64,000 nt of DNA, from NCBI GenBank assembly GCA_039028975.1, contig JBCCHB010000005.1:138965-202964 (forward strand). The letters run 5' to 3'. Positions 43,623-52,572 of the stretch are shown here, one piece after another. Origin of the DNA: JAHBNG01 sp039028975 (GTDB lineage: Bacteria > Chloroflexota > Anaerolineae > Caldilineales > Caldilineaceae). The notes under the pieces were generated by a model. That model worked only from the letters and a program-made list of their open reading frames with translations. It did not search any database and was not told where the DNA came from. Position numbers and translations under genes: made by a program. Position 1 is the first letter of the stretch. Each line of letters starts with the position of its first letter.

Positions 43623-43646
43623 GTGGGAGCGACCGGAGTCGAAACC
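43623..43646 (-). other. tRNA 3'-end relic 2
   Basis: The minus strand reads ggtttcgactccggtcgctc then ccac, matching relic 1 and the tRNA-Asp 3' end. The upstream 75 bases do not form a tRNA. It is followed by its own terminator hairpin. Confidence 0.5.
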
Positions 43647-43728
43647 TCACTGGCCCTAGCAGGAGATTCTGATTGTGTCGGTTTATCTTGCGGATGAAAA
43701 CCTGTCCGAAAGCAGACACCGCGCGCTG

Positions 43729-46700
43729 CTAACGGGCAATAGCTGGCAAGTACACCTCGCTCGATCGGTCTTCGATGTTGAGAGTGCGAATGGCAAGATT
43801 ATTGCCCTCGTTCAGCTCTGCGATTGTGTTGGATGGGTCGACCTTAATGGACCACATTTCGTTGCTGGCGGGCATTGCCACAGTGACGGTCTGTGTTTGA
43901 GCCGCAGTAATGGTCGGGATGGTGACCGAATAGGTGGCCGTTGCCATGGCCGGCGGCTGGTCCCCTGCCGCTATCCAGAGGAGAATGTCGGTGGCCGAAA
44001 CAAAGCCAGTGTTATGCACCGCAACCTCCATACGACCGTCACCCGCGGTCACGTCTACCCCCTTCAAGGATAAGTCCGGTAAGATCGCTAATGGCATCTG
44101 TTTTGCGTTGTTGGTCTCATCAACCTCAACTACGCTATCCCCGTCATCAACCACAGCCCATAGTCTGTTCTCCGTGACAGAGCGTAGGGTGTCGGCGTCT
44201 GCAGCCTGGGTTAATGTGAAGCGGTCTCCTGCGGCCAGGCCAGGCATATTAACCGAACTGAGCTGTGTACCCGTTGTTGGATGCCCGACGTAGAGGGTAA
44301 CCGCAAAGGGGGCATTGATATCCAGTGCGCCACCATTAACGACTTGGACCGTGACTGACAGGGCTTGGCTGCTGTGAGCCGTGTAGAGAAGGTCTATGTG
44401 CAAATCGGGCTGTGTCGTTGTCAGGCTGATGGTGTTGTTGGTTTCGTTCGCTTCAGTGATCTGCTCACCGGGATCGGCAACAGCCAAAAGCGTATGCTGT
44501 GCATTCGTGGTCGGTAGCACCATGTTGACCTGCACCGTTTGGCTGTATCCGCCGGCTACATCGGGCAGGGTTTGCAGCGGTGCCGCGGTGGTACCGGCCA
44601 TGATCTGAACTTGGGGTGCCAGCGCAGTCAGATCCCCGCGATTGCGCAACACGGCTATAACAGTCACTGCTTCTCCTGGGGCTGGATTGGACGGCGTCAC
44701 AGTAAGAGAATCGAAAATCAGGTCCCGGCCTGGCGTTTGGGTTACATAGTTCAAATCGCTCTGACCCAACTGCGGCGTGTTGGGGATGGTTACCATTTGG
44801 GTGGCAGAGATGGTAGCCGTGCGCGTAATGTGGGTGATAGCCGTCTTGTTGTAGCCGATGTGCAGATCACCACTGGCAGAAATGGCCGCAGCATGGGCAC
44901 TATCGAGTGCGACATCGGTCGTCAGATGATTGGGCGCGCTCCAGCGGTTGGTGGCCGGATCGTAGCGCATATAGGCCGTACTGCTCTTGCCGTCGGAGTT
45001 CCCTGGCCAAACAACGGCAAGCTGGCCATTTGGTCCGGCGCTCAACCGGAAGTTGCCCACGACTCCTGCGGCACTAGCGGGCCAGATGATCTGAGCGTCG
45101 GCGCTGTTCCAGCTATTTTTGAGCCAAAGCAGCGAGTCCTCCTGTAACCAGAGTAGATGCCGATTCCCCTCACTGTCGTAGACCAGGGCTGGGGCAACGT
45201 CAGCCCCTGTATTGCTGGTAAGCCGCTGGAGCACACTCCATGTGGCGCCGTCGTAGGTGCTGTAATAGAGTTCAGTCGCACTCAACACATTTGCGGTGCG
45301 CTGGGTTGCCATCCCTTTGACAATCACAGCCGCAGCTTCGCTTGCCGTGCTGACGCCCAACGCGCTGTCAAGCAGACTTTCCTGCGCTGGTATGGCGTTA
45401 AGCGGTGTACTCCAATTTACACCATCCCAAATGGCATGTGTCAGAGAGATGGGATAAGAAGCCGAACCGACCCGGTCCACACCGTCGCCGGTGTGCCAAA
45501 GGGCCATGACCGTGCCATCATTCCCCGTCGCCAGTTTGGGCATGTAATCCATCAAGCCATTATTGGTCAATGAGATAGGCGCGTTCCAGCTGGCACCGTT
45601 CCAGGAGCTGGCGTAAATCTCTATGCTGCGGGTAAAGGTTACATCGAGCGCAGGCGTGATCTCTGTTGGTAAGGTAGACCGTTCCCAGACGAGAACGCCA
45701 TTCTCATTCTTATCAAGCGTCAAGGCTGGGTTGAAGTCGGGTTGGGTATCGGCCGTAATGTCGATAGGCGCATTCCAGCCACTGTCGCTGCCCTGGAGAA
45801 CGCGAATCTCGGTTCCTCGGCCTTGCGGGTCGCTGGTATCATCATGAACGTAGGCTAAGAAGCGCTGCCCGTCGTTGCGAATGGTCAGGCTGGAGTCGGG
45901 GTAGGGGTAAATGTTGCTAACGAGCGTCGTTTCGGCGTTGATAGTAACAGGACTGTTCTGTCTACTTGCTTGCAGCAAAGCAGCATCTGTGGTTGGAACA
46001 AAGAGCGCATATGCTGGACCTGCGTAGTCGCGCTGGATCGGCTGCCACCCGGGTGAATTGAGTTGGCTGGCAGCCTGCACAGTACTCAGACTACAGCCAC
46101 CGGGAATCGAGCAACCAAAATCGCCACCAAGCGTGAAGTCGAAGCCATAAGATTGAAGGACGAACTCGGCAAAGATACTGGCACCAATCTGCTGCAGATA
46201 GCTTGGATTGGCCGGAGCCTGCATTGTAACAAATGTATCACCGGCTCCCGTAAGGATGTACGTTACGCCAAACCAGGTATCGCTGATTGATGTCTCAACG
46301 AAGACCCCAAAATGACCGCTATCCGAGTCCCCTGGACCCACACCGGCAGTAAATGGCTTGATCTCGCCATCCCCAATGTCTTTGACGGTAAATTCAACCT
46401 CTCCCTCGGCTTCTGCATTAATTTCTATGGCAAAATCGCCGATAATCCCGGCCAGCCAGCCCAGACTAGAACTATTGAGCATATCGTCATAGAGCGAATC
46501 ACCGAGGATTTTGCGCAGATTGAGTTGTTTTGACTTGAACTGGTTGAGCATTTTGACCTTGAGGGTCGACTCTTCGAAGGCCAGAATAACTGCACCGTTC
46601 ATACAGCGAAATTCGGTTTCACCCGTTCCACTCATTGAAAGTATAAAGTCGAGCTTGATTAGGTCCAATCCGCCTTCGCCAGACCAAGCGACGCTGCCAG

Positions 46701-48576
46701 GCTTGGATGACATGGAGGTGGTCTCCGCGGTGGCTTGCGAGGGATTTATCCCAAAATCATCACCGCCGACGAGGGGCATCCAGCTAGGCAAGGTCTCCTT
46801 GGCTTCAAACTTTGGCTCGGGGTAGGTGAAGTTATAGATGTAGTTGACGATAGGGGCCGCAGGAATCGCTGCAAAGCCGTTATCCTGCTGGGCTGGGGGT
46901 GCGCGATTGAGAAGCCAATGGGCCCACTTGGGTTCAGGAACCGCAGGTATGACCCTGAGTACCGTGGTTTCCACCGTATCTCTCTGACCAATAATGCGCG
47001 GGTCTACACCTGTGGCCCAGACTTGCAGCACATTGTTCTGGCATCCCCCTGTGCCCTGGAAGTCGCTGCCCATGTCGTAAATATGGCTGCCGCCCATCTG
47101 GGTACCAGGCTCGGATAGCTCATTTTCATTGAGCTTGAAGTAGACTTTGCCAAAAGGAGCGCTGCCCTTGCCCGTTAACTCGCCGTTCCAATCCACCTCG
47201 ACATCAATCTTATTCTGTACGCTGGTTCCATCCAGAAAAAAGTGGTTTTCTAGCTTGTACTGGGGTTTGATCTTGACGATGACCGGTTTCACATCCACGT
47301 AGAGTCCACCTGGCCGCTGGTTGTTGTTATCGTTGGTCTCGGGAATCTGGTTGGCCGGGTCAATGATGGCGTTGAGTTGCAGACTGGCCGCGCCGCCACC
47401 CGCGCCCAAAATCTCGGTTACATCCCAAGAAAACTCAATGGGCTTGCTATCACCGGGTCCTAGTGGACCAACCGATGTCTCATGGACAACATCGTTTTTG
47501 TGCTTGACCTGGACGACGGCACTGGGGACCGTGGCCCCATCCGTTGCTACGTTTTTGGCAAAAATCTTAATGTTGTTGACGATATATTTGTTGCCCTGCT
47601 GCTGCACCTGGTCTTTGTTGATAATAAAGGGGAGAATGCCCAGATCGGGGCTATCGTCGATGGTGAGTACAGCCGTTTGGGGGCTGCCCCAGATCGCTCC
47701 ATCTGTGAGATTGCTGAGCGTAAGATTCACCGTCTCCGGCCCTTCCAATTCATCATCTACGGCAATGGGGATCGTAAACTGCTTCTGGGTTTCGCCTTCG
47801 GCAAAGGTGAGGGTTCCGCTCTGGCTTGTATAGTCCTGATCGTTGGCAGTGCCGTTGCTCGTGGCATAATCGACCATCACTTCACCTGCCTGGATACCAT
47901 CACGGACTACCGTGATGGTGGCGCTCCCGGCCTCTTCTCGCACATCGTACTCGCTTTCGGAGAAGGAGACCACGCCACCCGGTCCATCGGAGAGCTGCCA
48001 CGTCCAGAAGCAGCGCACGGTGAAGGTGCCTCCGGGGCCACCATCGAATTCATAGAAGAGTTGAACCGAGCCAGTAGAGTGTTTGGGGCCGATGTAAACG
48101 CCTTTTAGGGTGCGCCCCAGCAGGCCGGTAATAGCATAGCCAGTGGGTTGCGTTCCGTCGAAATCTTGATCGCTGACAAAGGTATAGCCAGCCGCGCCGC
48201 CTTGCCAGGGAAAAATTACCTCTGTCTGGTTGGTATAGGTGGATTGCGAACCCGCGGCACAGAGAGCCTCATCTTCTGTGATAACCAGGTGAGAGACGGT
48301 CATCGTATAGTCTATCCGGGTGGGTGTACCGCTGGCGTCGTAGGTGACATCGAACGCAATGGTGTCCGCGGCCGAACCGCCCTCTGTGGCAGGAGTGAGA
48401 GTGCCTTCAAAGCGACGAATAGTTCCTTGGGTCTCTGGGCTTGCTTCTGTAGCAGGGAGAACCACTGCATGTACTGAATCGTGAGAATCGGTTACTGTGA
48501 GGATGAAGAAGAGTGCGAAGATTGCTGTGCGGAGATAAGTAGAACTTAGGATAAAAACCGGTATTTGACACTTCAT
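43729..48576 (-). CDS. Giant secreted Calx-beta/CARDB surface protein (1615 aa)
   Basis: A signal peptide (basic start, then AIFALFFILTV) leads to an N-terminal domain (about 45-200) and a Calx-beta domain (about 210-305; VSFSESEYDVREEAG, FAEGETQKQFTIPI, DDELEGPETVNLTLSN). A CARDB-like domain follows (about 310-420, ending PETNDNNNQ), then a long unrecognised middle with repeated WDGVNWSTP and YDGATWSV segments like beta-propeller blades (about 900-1240). Three more CARDB domains come at about 1290-1590, each closing with ITEANETNN, VVEVDETNN or IAELNEGNN. The C-terminus is VYLPAIAR, a short tail also seen in variant form in the metallophosphoesterase nearby. It is probably an adhesin or sheath-associated exoprotein. 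No catalytic motif was found. Confidence 0.83.
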   Translation of the reverse strand: MKCQIPVFILSSTYLRTAIFALFFILTVTDSHDSVHAVVLPATEASPETQGTIRRFEGTLTPATEGGSAADTIAFDVTYDASGTPTRIDYTMTVSHLVITEDEALCAAGSQSTYTNQTEVIFPWQGGAAGYTFVSDQDFDGTQPTGYAITGLLGRTLKGVYIGPKHSTGSVQLFYEFDGGPGGTFTVRCFWTWQLSDGPGGVVSFSESEYDVREEAGSATITVVRDGIQAGEVMVDYATSNGTANDQDYTSQSGTLTFAEGETQKQFTIPIAVDDELEGPETVNLTLSNLTDGAIWGSPQTAVLTIDDSPDLGILPFIINKDQVQQQGNKYIVNNIKIFAKNVATDGATVPSAVVQVKHKNDVVHETSVGPLGPGDSKPIEFSWDVTEILGAGGGAASLQLNAIIDPANQIPETNDNNNQRPGGLYVDVKPVIVKIKPQYKLENHFFLDGTSVQNKIDVEVDWNGELTGKGSAPFGKVYFKLNENELSEPGTQMGGSHIYDMGSDFQGTGGCQNNVLQVWATGVDPRIIGQRDTVETTVLRVIPAVPEPKWAHWLLNRAPPAQQDNGFAAIPAAPIVNYIYNFTYPEPKFEAKETLPSWMPLVGGDDFGINPSQATAETTSMSSKPGSVAWSGEGGLDLIKLDFILSMSGTGETEFRCMNGAVILAFEESTLKVKMLNQFKSKQLNLRKILGDSLYDDMLNSSSLGWLAGIIGDFAIEINAEAEGEVEFTVKDIGDGEIKPFTAGVGPGDSDSGHFGVFVETSISDTWFGVTYILTGAGDTFVTMQAPANPSYLQQIGASIFAEFVLQSYGFDFTLGGDFGCSIPGGCSLSTVQAASQLNSPGWQPIQRDYAGPAYALFVPTTDAALLQASRQNSPVTINAETTLVSNIYPYPDSSLTIRNDGQRFLAYVHDDTSDPQGRGTEIRVLQGSDSGWNAPIDITADTQPDFNPALTLDKNENGVLVWERSTLPTEITPALDVTFTRSIEIYASSWNGASWNAPISLTNNGLMDYMPKLATGNDGTVMALWHTGDGVDRVGSASYPISLTHAIWDGVNWSTPLNAIPAQESLLDSALGVSTASEAAAVIVKGMATQRTANVLSATELYYSTYDGATWSVLQRLTSNTGADVAPALVYDSEGNRHLLWLQEDSLLWLKNSWNSADAQIIWPASAAGVVGNFRLSAGPNGQLAVVWPGNSDGKSSTAYMRYDPATNRWSAPNHLTTDVALDSAHAAAISASGDLHIGYNKTAITHITRTATISATQMVTIPNTPQLGQSDLNYVTQTPGRDLIFDSLTVTPSNPAPGEAVTVIAVLRNRGDLTALAPQVQIMAGTTAAPLQTLPDVAGGYSQTVQVNMVLPTTNAQHTLLAVADPGEQITEANETNNTISLTTTQPDLHIDLLYTAHSSQALSVTVQVVNGGALDINAPFAVTLYVGHPTTGTQLSSVNMPGLAAGDRFTLTQAADADTLRSVTENRLWAVVDDGDSVVEVDETNNAKQMPLAILPDLSLKGVDVTAGDGRMEVAVHNTGFVSATDILLWIAAGDQPPAMATATYSVTIPTITAAQTQTVTVAMPASNEMWSIKVDPSNTIAELNEGNNLAIRTLNIEDRSSEVYLPAIAR

Positions 48577-48749
48577 AATCTTGACCTTTACTGCTAATAA
48601 TTATGTAAAGCAAAACTATAAATGATATTCGCTCATCTACCAAATGTGTGCAAATGGGCTTTCCGCATTAAACCACAGCATCAATTCACCGGGCATTGAG
48701 GCGAATACACATGTGGTCATAGCCTATAGTTCAGAATGTGAAACAACAA

Positions 48750-48781
48750 AAAAAGCCAACAGATTGAACTGTTGACTTTTT
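48750..48781 (-). terminator. Terminator of tRNA-Asp
   Basis: aaaaagccaacag (48750-48762) pairs with ctgttgacttttt (48769-48781). On the minus strand the stem is followed by a T7 run, 27 bases after the tRNA 3' end. Confidence 0.75.
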
Positions 48782-48807
48782 CGTATTTTATAAAAATAAA
48801 ATATAGG

Positions 48808-48880
48808 CGGGAGCGACGAGATTTGAACTCGCGACCTCCGGCTTGACAGGCCGACATGCTAACCGCTACACCACGCCCCC
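48808..48880 (-). tRNA. tRNA-Asp (anticodon GTC)
   Basis: The minus strand folds as a full 73-base cloverleaf: acceptor GGGGGCG/CGCTCCC, D-arm around TAGCGGTTAGCA, anticodon loop CCTGTCAAG (GTC), variable loop and T-arm with GTTCAAATC. CCA is not encoded (the sequence continues GCCTA). Confidence 0.93.
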
Positions 48881-49453
48881 TTACTTTCGTTACACATCTG
48901 ACGTTCCGAGATACTCATTTGTGTAAGTTAAGGAAATAATACCATCTGTTGGGGCGGATGTCAAGTCAGCATTTGGCGGATCTTCTTTATGTGCAATCAA
49001 TTGACAAGCTTTTGATCTAATTGATACATAAAATTGTCCGTATCATACTCCTTGCACTCTACGTCATATATCACATGCTGGTGCGTTATTCACAATCATT
49101 CCGTGAATAATTCACGGTCCATATGGTAATAATTCACGACAAATGCATGAATTTGACACTTCATGTAATTAAAATTACAATGAAGCATCAAAGGTTAAAA
49201 GACTTGTTCCCCAAAAGCTTAACCTAACGCAGCGCAAACAGTCCCAGTTTACCGTCATCTTAACAATTGTTGGTGGCCACTTACTGTTTTGCCCTTCCAT
49301 ATCACTATTCATGCAGATTTGCACTGTGTGAATGAAATGGAAGGAAGAAATTAAGTGGTTGACTAATACAGTGCTTGTTCAAAAAAGCACGCCTTCCAAG
49401 TAAGGCATGCCTCTTTTTGGTATTGTTTGCACAAAACGAAAGCATATTTCCAC
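48881..49453. other. AT-rich intergenic region with palindromes and a hairpin
   Basis: No gene seen. ccgtgaataattcacgg (49101-49117) is a palindrome, with half-sites ttattcac (about 49086) and aattcacg (about 49141) nearby. tgtaattaaaattaca (about 49164-49179) is a second palindrome. A plus-strand hairpin (about 49386-49418: gcacgcctt ... aaggcatgc, then cctcttttt) looks like a terminator 35 bases before the metallophosphoesterase start and could end a small RNA or act as an attenuator. Confidence 0.45.
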
Positions 49454-51181
49454 ATGTGTACCGATATCAATCCATCAGCACGGTCTCTTCGTCATCACAT
49501 CTCCATCTCTATTCTCGCGACAAGTTTGATAGTACTTCTCATTTTTAGCCATAGTTCGGTCGGTGGAAGTGCCGAGGGAACCACGGTGCGGGCTGAAGTC
49601 TTGTTGGCAGTTCACGAACAGGGCAGAGCGGTGGAACATGCAATCATGTCAGGGAGTTCCAATGGCCCAATCCGTTTCGCTGTCATTGGAGACTATGGTC
49701 TCGCGAACAGAGATGCGGAAAAAGTTGCCGACCTAGTCAAGAGCTGGTCCCCAGAATTCATTGCCACAGTTGGTGACAATAACTATCCTAGCGGTGAGGC
49801 ACGGTATTTAGATCGCAACGTGGGTCAGTTTTATCATGATTTTCTTTTCCCTTATAATGGGCAGTATGGCTCTGGCAGCGATACTCAACGATTCTTTCCA
49901 GTACTGGGCAACCATGACTGGGATTCGGTCTACTGCAGTGGTAGCGCTTGCAGTGGACCGTATTTTGACTATTTCAACATCGCGCAAGACCAGCGATACT
50001 ATACCTTCCGAAAGGGTCCCGTCCGTTTCTTTATGCTCGATTCTGATTCCAGGGAACCAGATGGCATCAGTGGACTCTCCAATCAGGCCATGTGGCTACG
50101 TACTCAACTGGCCCAATCAGACGCCGTATGGAATCTTGTGTTTCTCCACCATTCGCCCTTTTCAAGCGGCGGACATCGTTCTGATGAACGTGTGCAGTGG
50201 CCATTTCGCCAGTGGGGGACTGATGTGGTCTTTTCTGGTCATAACCATGTCTATGAGCGGATCATAATGGATGAGATGCTCTACATAGTTAATGGATTAG
50301 GTGGCAAAAGTAGACACCACTTACGCAGCGACGAACCAGATTGGGTTCAGTCTAGCTACAATAGAGAGTATGGGGCCATGCTGGTTGACGCGACGAATGA
50401 GACCATCACCATGCAATTCATCAATGTGGACGGTGTTGTAATCGATTCCCATACATTAACGACAGAGGAGTTGGATGAAGAGCCATTACAATCTGCATCC
50501 TCTCAGCAGGCAATTTCGATTCCTATTCTTTATTCTGACCAGGATGCGGTTGAATGGCTATCGAATGGCGCGGTGGAACAGAGTGGCCATATACTGCACT
50601 TAGGTGAAAGTGAACAGAACCAAGCCACGCTGATCGGTTTACGTTTTACCAATGTACCAATACCTCAAGGTGCGATTGTCCTCTCTGCCTCACTAGGCTT
50701 CACCAATCAGAGAAAAGAGATTCATTCTGCGACCCTGCATATTGCTGGTGAGAAATCATGCAGTGCGGAATCATTCGACCAAACCCCTCATATCTTGTCA
50801 TATCGGGACAAGACATCCTCAGTGGTCACATGGGGGGAGTTGGAAGAATGGAAGTATGTGGGAGAATCCAAAAACACAGCCGATATTAGTCCCATTGTAC
50901 AGGAAATTGTTAATGAGCAGGGCTGGGAGGCAGGCAATGCGATGGCCTTCTACCTTTGGGGAAGCGGGAGTCGAAAAGCCGTGGCATACGAGTTACAGCC
51001 TCAAGCAGCTACGCACCTGAACATAACTTATGAGTTGGCCCTGAACGCGGAAATCACGACCGAGCCAGACACCGAATCTGAGTCTCAATCAGAAGGACAG
51101 TCTGAAGAACAGACCGGACCGTTACCACCAAATGGTCTTTACATCCCACTCCTCGTTCATGACTTGTGCCCCACAAATTGA
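49454..51181 (+). CDS. Secreted metallophosphoesterase with DNRLRE-type C-terminal domain
   Basis: A 575-residue protein from ATG 49454 (an upstream TTG in frame at 49427 is less likely). The signal peptide is around ISISILATSLIVLLIF. A calcineurin-like phosphoesterase domain (about 75-310) shows all blocks: AVIGDYG, ATVGDNNYPSG, LGNHDWD, VFLHHSPF and FSGHNHVYERI, as in purple-acid-phosphatase-like enzymes. A C-terminal beta domain (about 345-540; VEWLSNGAVE, LRFTNVPIPQGAIVLSASL, HLNITYEL) matches the DNRLRE surface domain style. A Glu/Ser linker precedes the end, which contains LYIPLLVH. It probably releases phosphate outside the cell. Confidence 0.87.
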   Translation: MCTDINPSARSLRHHISISILATSLIVLLIFSHSSVGGSAEGTTVRAEVLLAVHEQGRAVEHAIMSGSSNGPIRFAVIGDYGLANRDAEKVADLVKSWSPEFIATVGDNNYPSGEARYLDRNVGQFYHDFLFPYNGQYGSGSDTQRFFPVLGNHDWDSVYCSGSACSGPYFDYFNIAQDQRYYTFRKGPVRFFMLDSDSREPDGISGLSNQAMWLRTQLAQSDAVWNLVFLHHSPFSSGGHRSDERVQWPFRQWGTDVVFSGHNHVYERIIMDEMLYIVNGLGGKSRHHLRSDEPDWVQSSYNREYGAMLVDATNETITMQFINVDGVVIDSHTLTTEELDEEPLQSASSQQAISIPILYSDQDAVEWLSNGAVEQSGHILHLGESEQNQATLIGLRFTNVPIPQGAIVLSASLGFTNQRKEIHSATLHIAGEKSCSAESFDQTPHILSYRDKTSSVVTWGELEEWKYVGESKNTADISPIVQEIVNEQGWEAGNAMAFYLWGSGSRKAVAYELQPQAATHLNITYELALNAEITTEPDTESESQSEGQSEEQTGPLPPNGLYIPLLVHDLCPTN

Positions 51182-51506
51182 CGTTTAACCACGGGTGCGT
51201 TTTAGTTTGGGGGTACGTACAAGAGTGCGTCGCACTCGGCTGGCTACATTCTCGCCCCGAAACCCAAAGGCACCCGTTTAACCACAGTTGTTTGACCATA
51301 TCTCTCGTTGCAATTATAATAGTAATGAGTAAGATGACAATTTGTCAGTGATTTGTCAGCGTTATTCACTCGGTAGACAGCAACGTTGAGTCCCATCCCA
51401 ATGGCTGTTTGCACTCCGGCCCAATGAATGCAAACGATGAATTTCCTGAACCCAAAACCCAAAATTGATGTCGATTCACCCATCGACTACAAAACCAAAT
51501 GAACCC
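51182..51506. other. Intergenic region before the four-gene ATPase/helicase module
   Basis: 325 bases. It contains cgtttaaccac twice as a direct repeat (about 51181 and 51277), gggtgc/gcaccc inverted words and the palindrome gtgcgtcgcac. No gene was seen. It must contain the promoter of the following plus-strand module; no ribosome binding site is obvious before the first gene. Confidence 0.4.
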
Positions 51507-52361
51507 ATGAATAGTACACTCATTGAAACATTGCGTGCATCCCAAGACGGCTTAAACCCCCAATTCAACGCTCTGCGGGCAGCAACTGGTGCTCTTAAGC
51601 AGGCCATGAGGCTAGCAGGAGAAGAGAAGGCTGATGCTTTGGCAATGCAGAAAGCTCATGCCAAGCTAGAACAAGCCGGGGCCATACTGAACGATGAGCA
51701 GTTTAATCAGAGCGTTGTAGCCTTTGGTGCAGAAACTCAGAAGGCACTAGAGTCGTTGGCTTTTGAGTTTGCTCGTGACCTGAAGGAACTCTTTGAGCAG
51801 CAGGGCGAAACCGTTGAAGGTCGTCCACCTCGTTTGGTTATTAACGAGCTGGTCCTTGAAATCGACATGCCAACCCGTAGAGCACAGTGGGTTTACGGGA
51901 AGGAGTTGTTGACCAAACCCATTCCCCTCTCTTTCAATCCCATTCTGAAGGCATATGAAGTCCAAAAGCGGATCATATTGGAACGCAGCCTTGAAGAGAC
52001 ATTTCTACAGGAATTGTACACAGCGTGGAACGAGTTAATCGCCATACGGGCGACCCGACCTCAAGGCGGACGGATTAGCATCACAGAAGCGTACAGCAAG
52101 TTTGTCCTCAATCGGCAGAATGCTCGATTCTGGAATGCTCCCTCACGGGCCACCTTCCGTGACTACGATCGGCCCCTCTTTGTGAGAGATATTGTATTGG
52201 CTTCTGCTAACCCAACCCTAGCTGTTGACGGCCAGGAAAAACGGTTGCACCTGACGATTGCCACAAAGTCCCAAGCAGAGCGGGCGAGCCAGAGTATGTG
52301 GATACCGAGCAGCCCCCTCGATGGCGAGTACTACGCGAATATTACGTTCGATGCGGAGTAA
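51507..52361 (+). CDS. Unrecognised first gene of the ATPase/helicase module (284 aa)
   Basis: The protein starts at ATG 51507 (ATG 51468, 13 codons earlier, is possible). Residues 1-110 are strongly helical (LRAATGALKQAMRLAGEEKA, LESLAFEFARDLKELFEQQG), likely a coiled coil. Residues 115-284 are mixed alpha/beta: PPRLVINELVLEIDMPTRRA, QWVYGKELLTKPIPLSFNPI, RPLFVRDIVLASANPTLAVD, HLTIATKSQA. No cysteine cluster, signal peptide, Walker motif or nuclease motif is visible. It is on the same strand and directly ahead of two P-loop ATPases and an SF2 helicase, so it is likely an adaptor or recognition subunit. In similar loci elsewhere the first gene often encodes a TerB-domain protein; no TerB motif was recognised here. 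Confidence 0.7.
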   Translation: MNSTLIETLRASQDGLNPQFNALRAATGALKQAMRLAGEEKADALAMQKAHAKLEQAGAILNDEQFNQSVVAFGAETQKALESLAFEFARDLKELFEQQGETVEGRPPRLVINELVLEIDMPTRRAQWVYGKELLTKPIPLSFNPILKAYEVQKRIILERSLEETFLQELYTAWNELIAIRATRPQGGRISITEAYSKFVLNRQNARFWNAPSRATFRDYDRPLFVRDIVLASANPTLAVDGQEKRLHLTIATKSQAERASQSMWIPSSPLDGEYYANITFDAE

Positions 52362-52414
52362 CCGCCCTGGCGACAGACTCTTTGGTTTGGTATTCATCGT
52401 CTGCATTCTCGGCT

Positions 52415-52500
52415 ATGCTGCGGTCGCTTTCATAACCAGAGTTTTCCTTTGCTTCACCAGAGGGGCCAAACTTTAGTTTTGAAACGGAGCGAAGTTTAAG
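52415..52500. repeat. MITE-like imperfect inverted repeat, copy C
   Basis: Left end gctgcggtcgctttcataacc and right end tagttttgaaacggagcgaa are inverted and match the ends of copies at 20036 and 30527. The core is short. It lies between the first and second genes of the ATPase/helicase module. Confidence 0.55.
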
Positions 52501-52572
52501 CGGTAGAAAACGGCGGCTCTTATGGTCGACGGTTTCAAAGTGATCCCAGTAATATATATAGAAAGTCTATCC

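Noticed and set aside
44539..45147. Plus-strand ORFs inside the 1615-residue gene
   Set aside because: Antisense to Calx-beta/CARDB protein with clear signal peptide and domains.
49427..49453. TTG start of the metallophosphoesterase
   Set aside because: It begins right after a terminator-like hairpin; ATG 49454 is better placed for the signal peptide.
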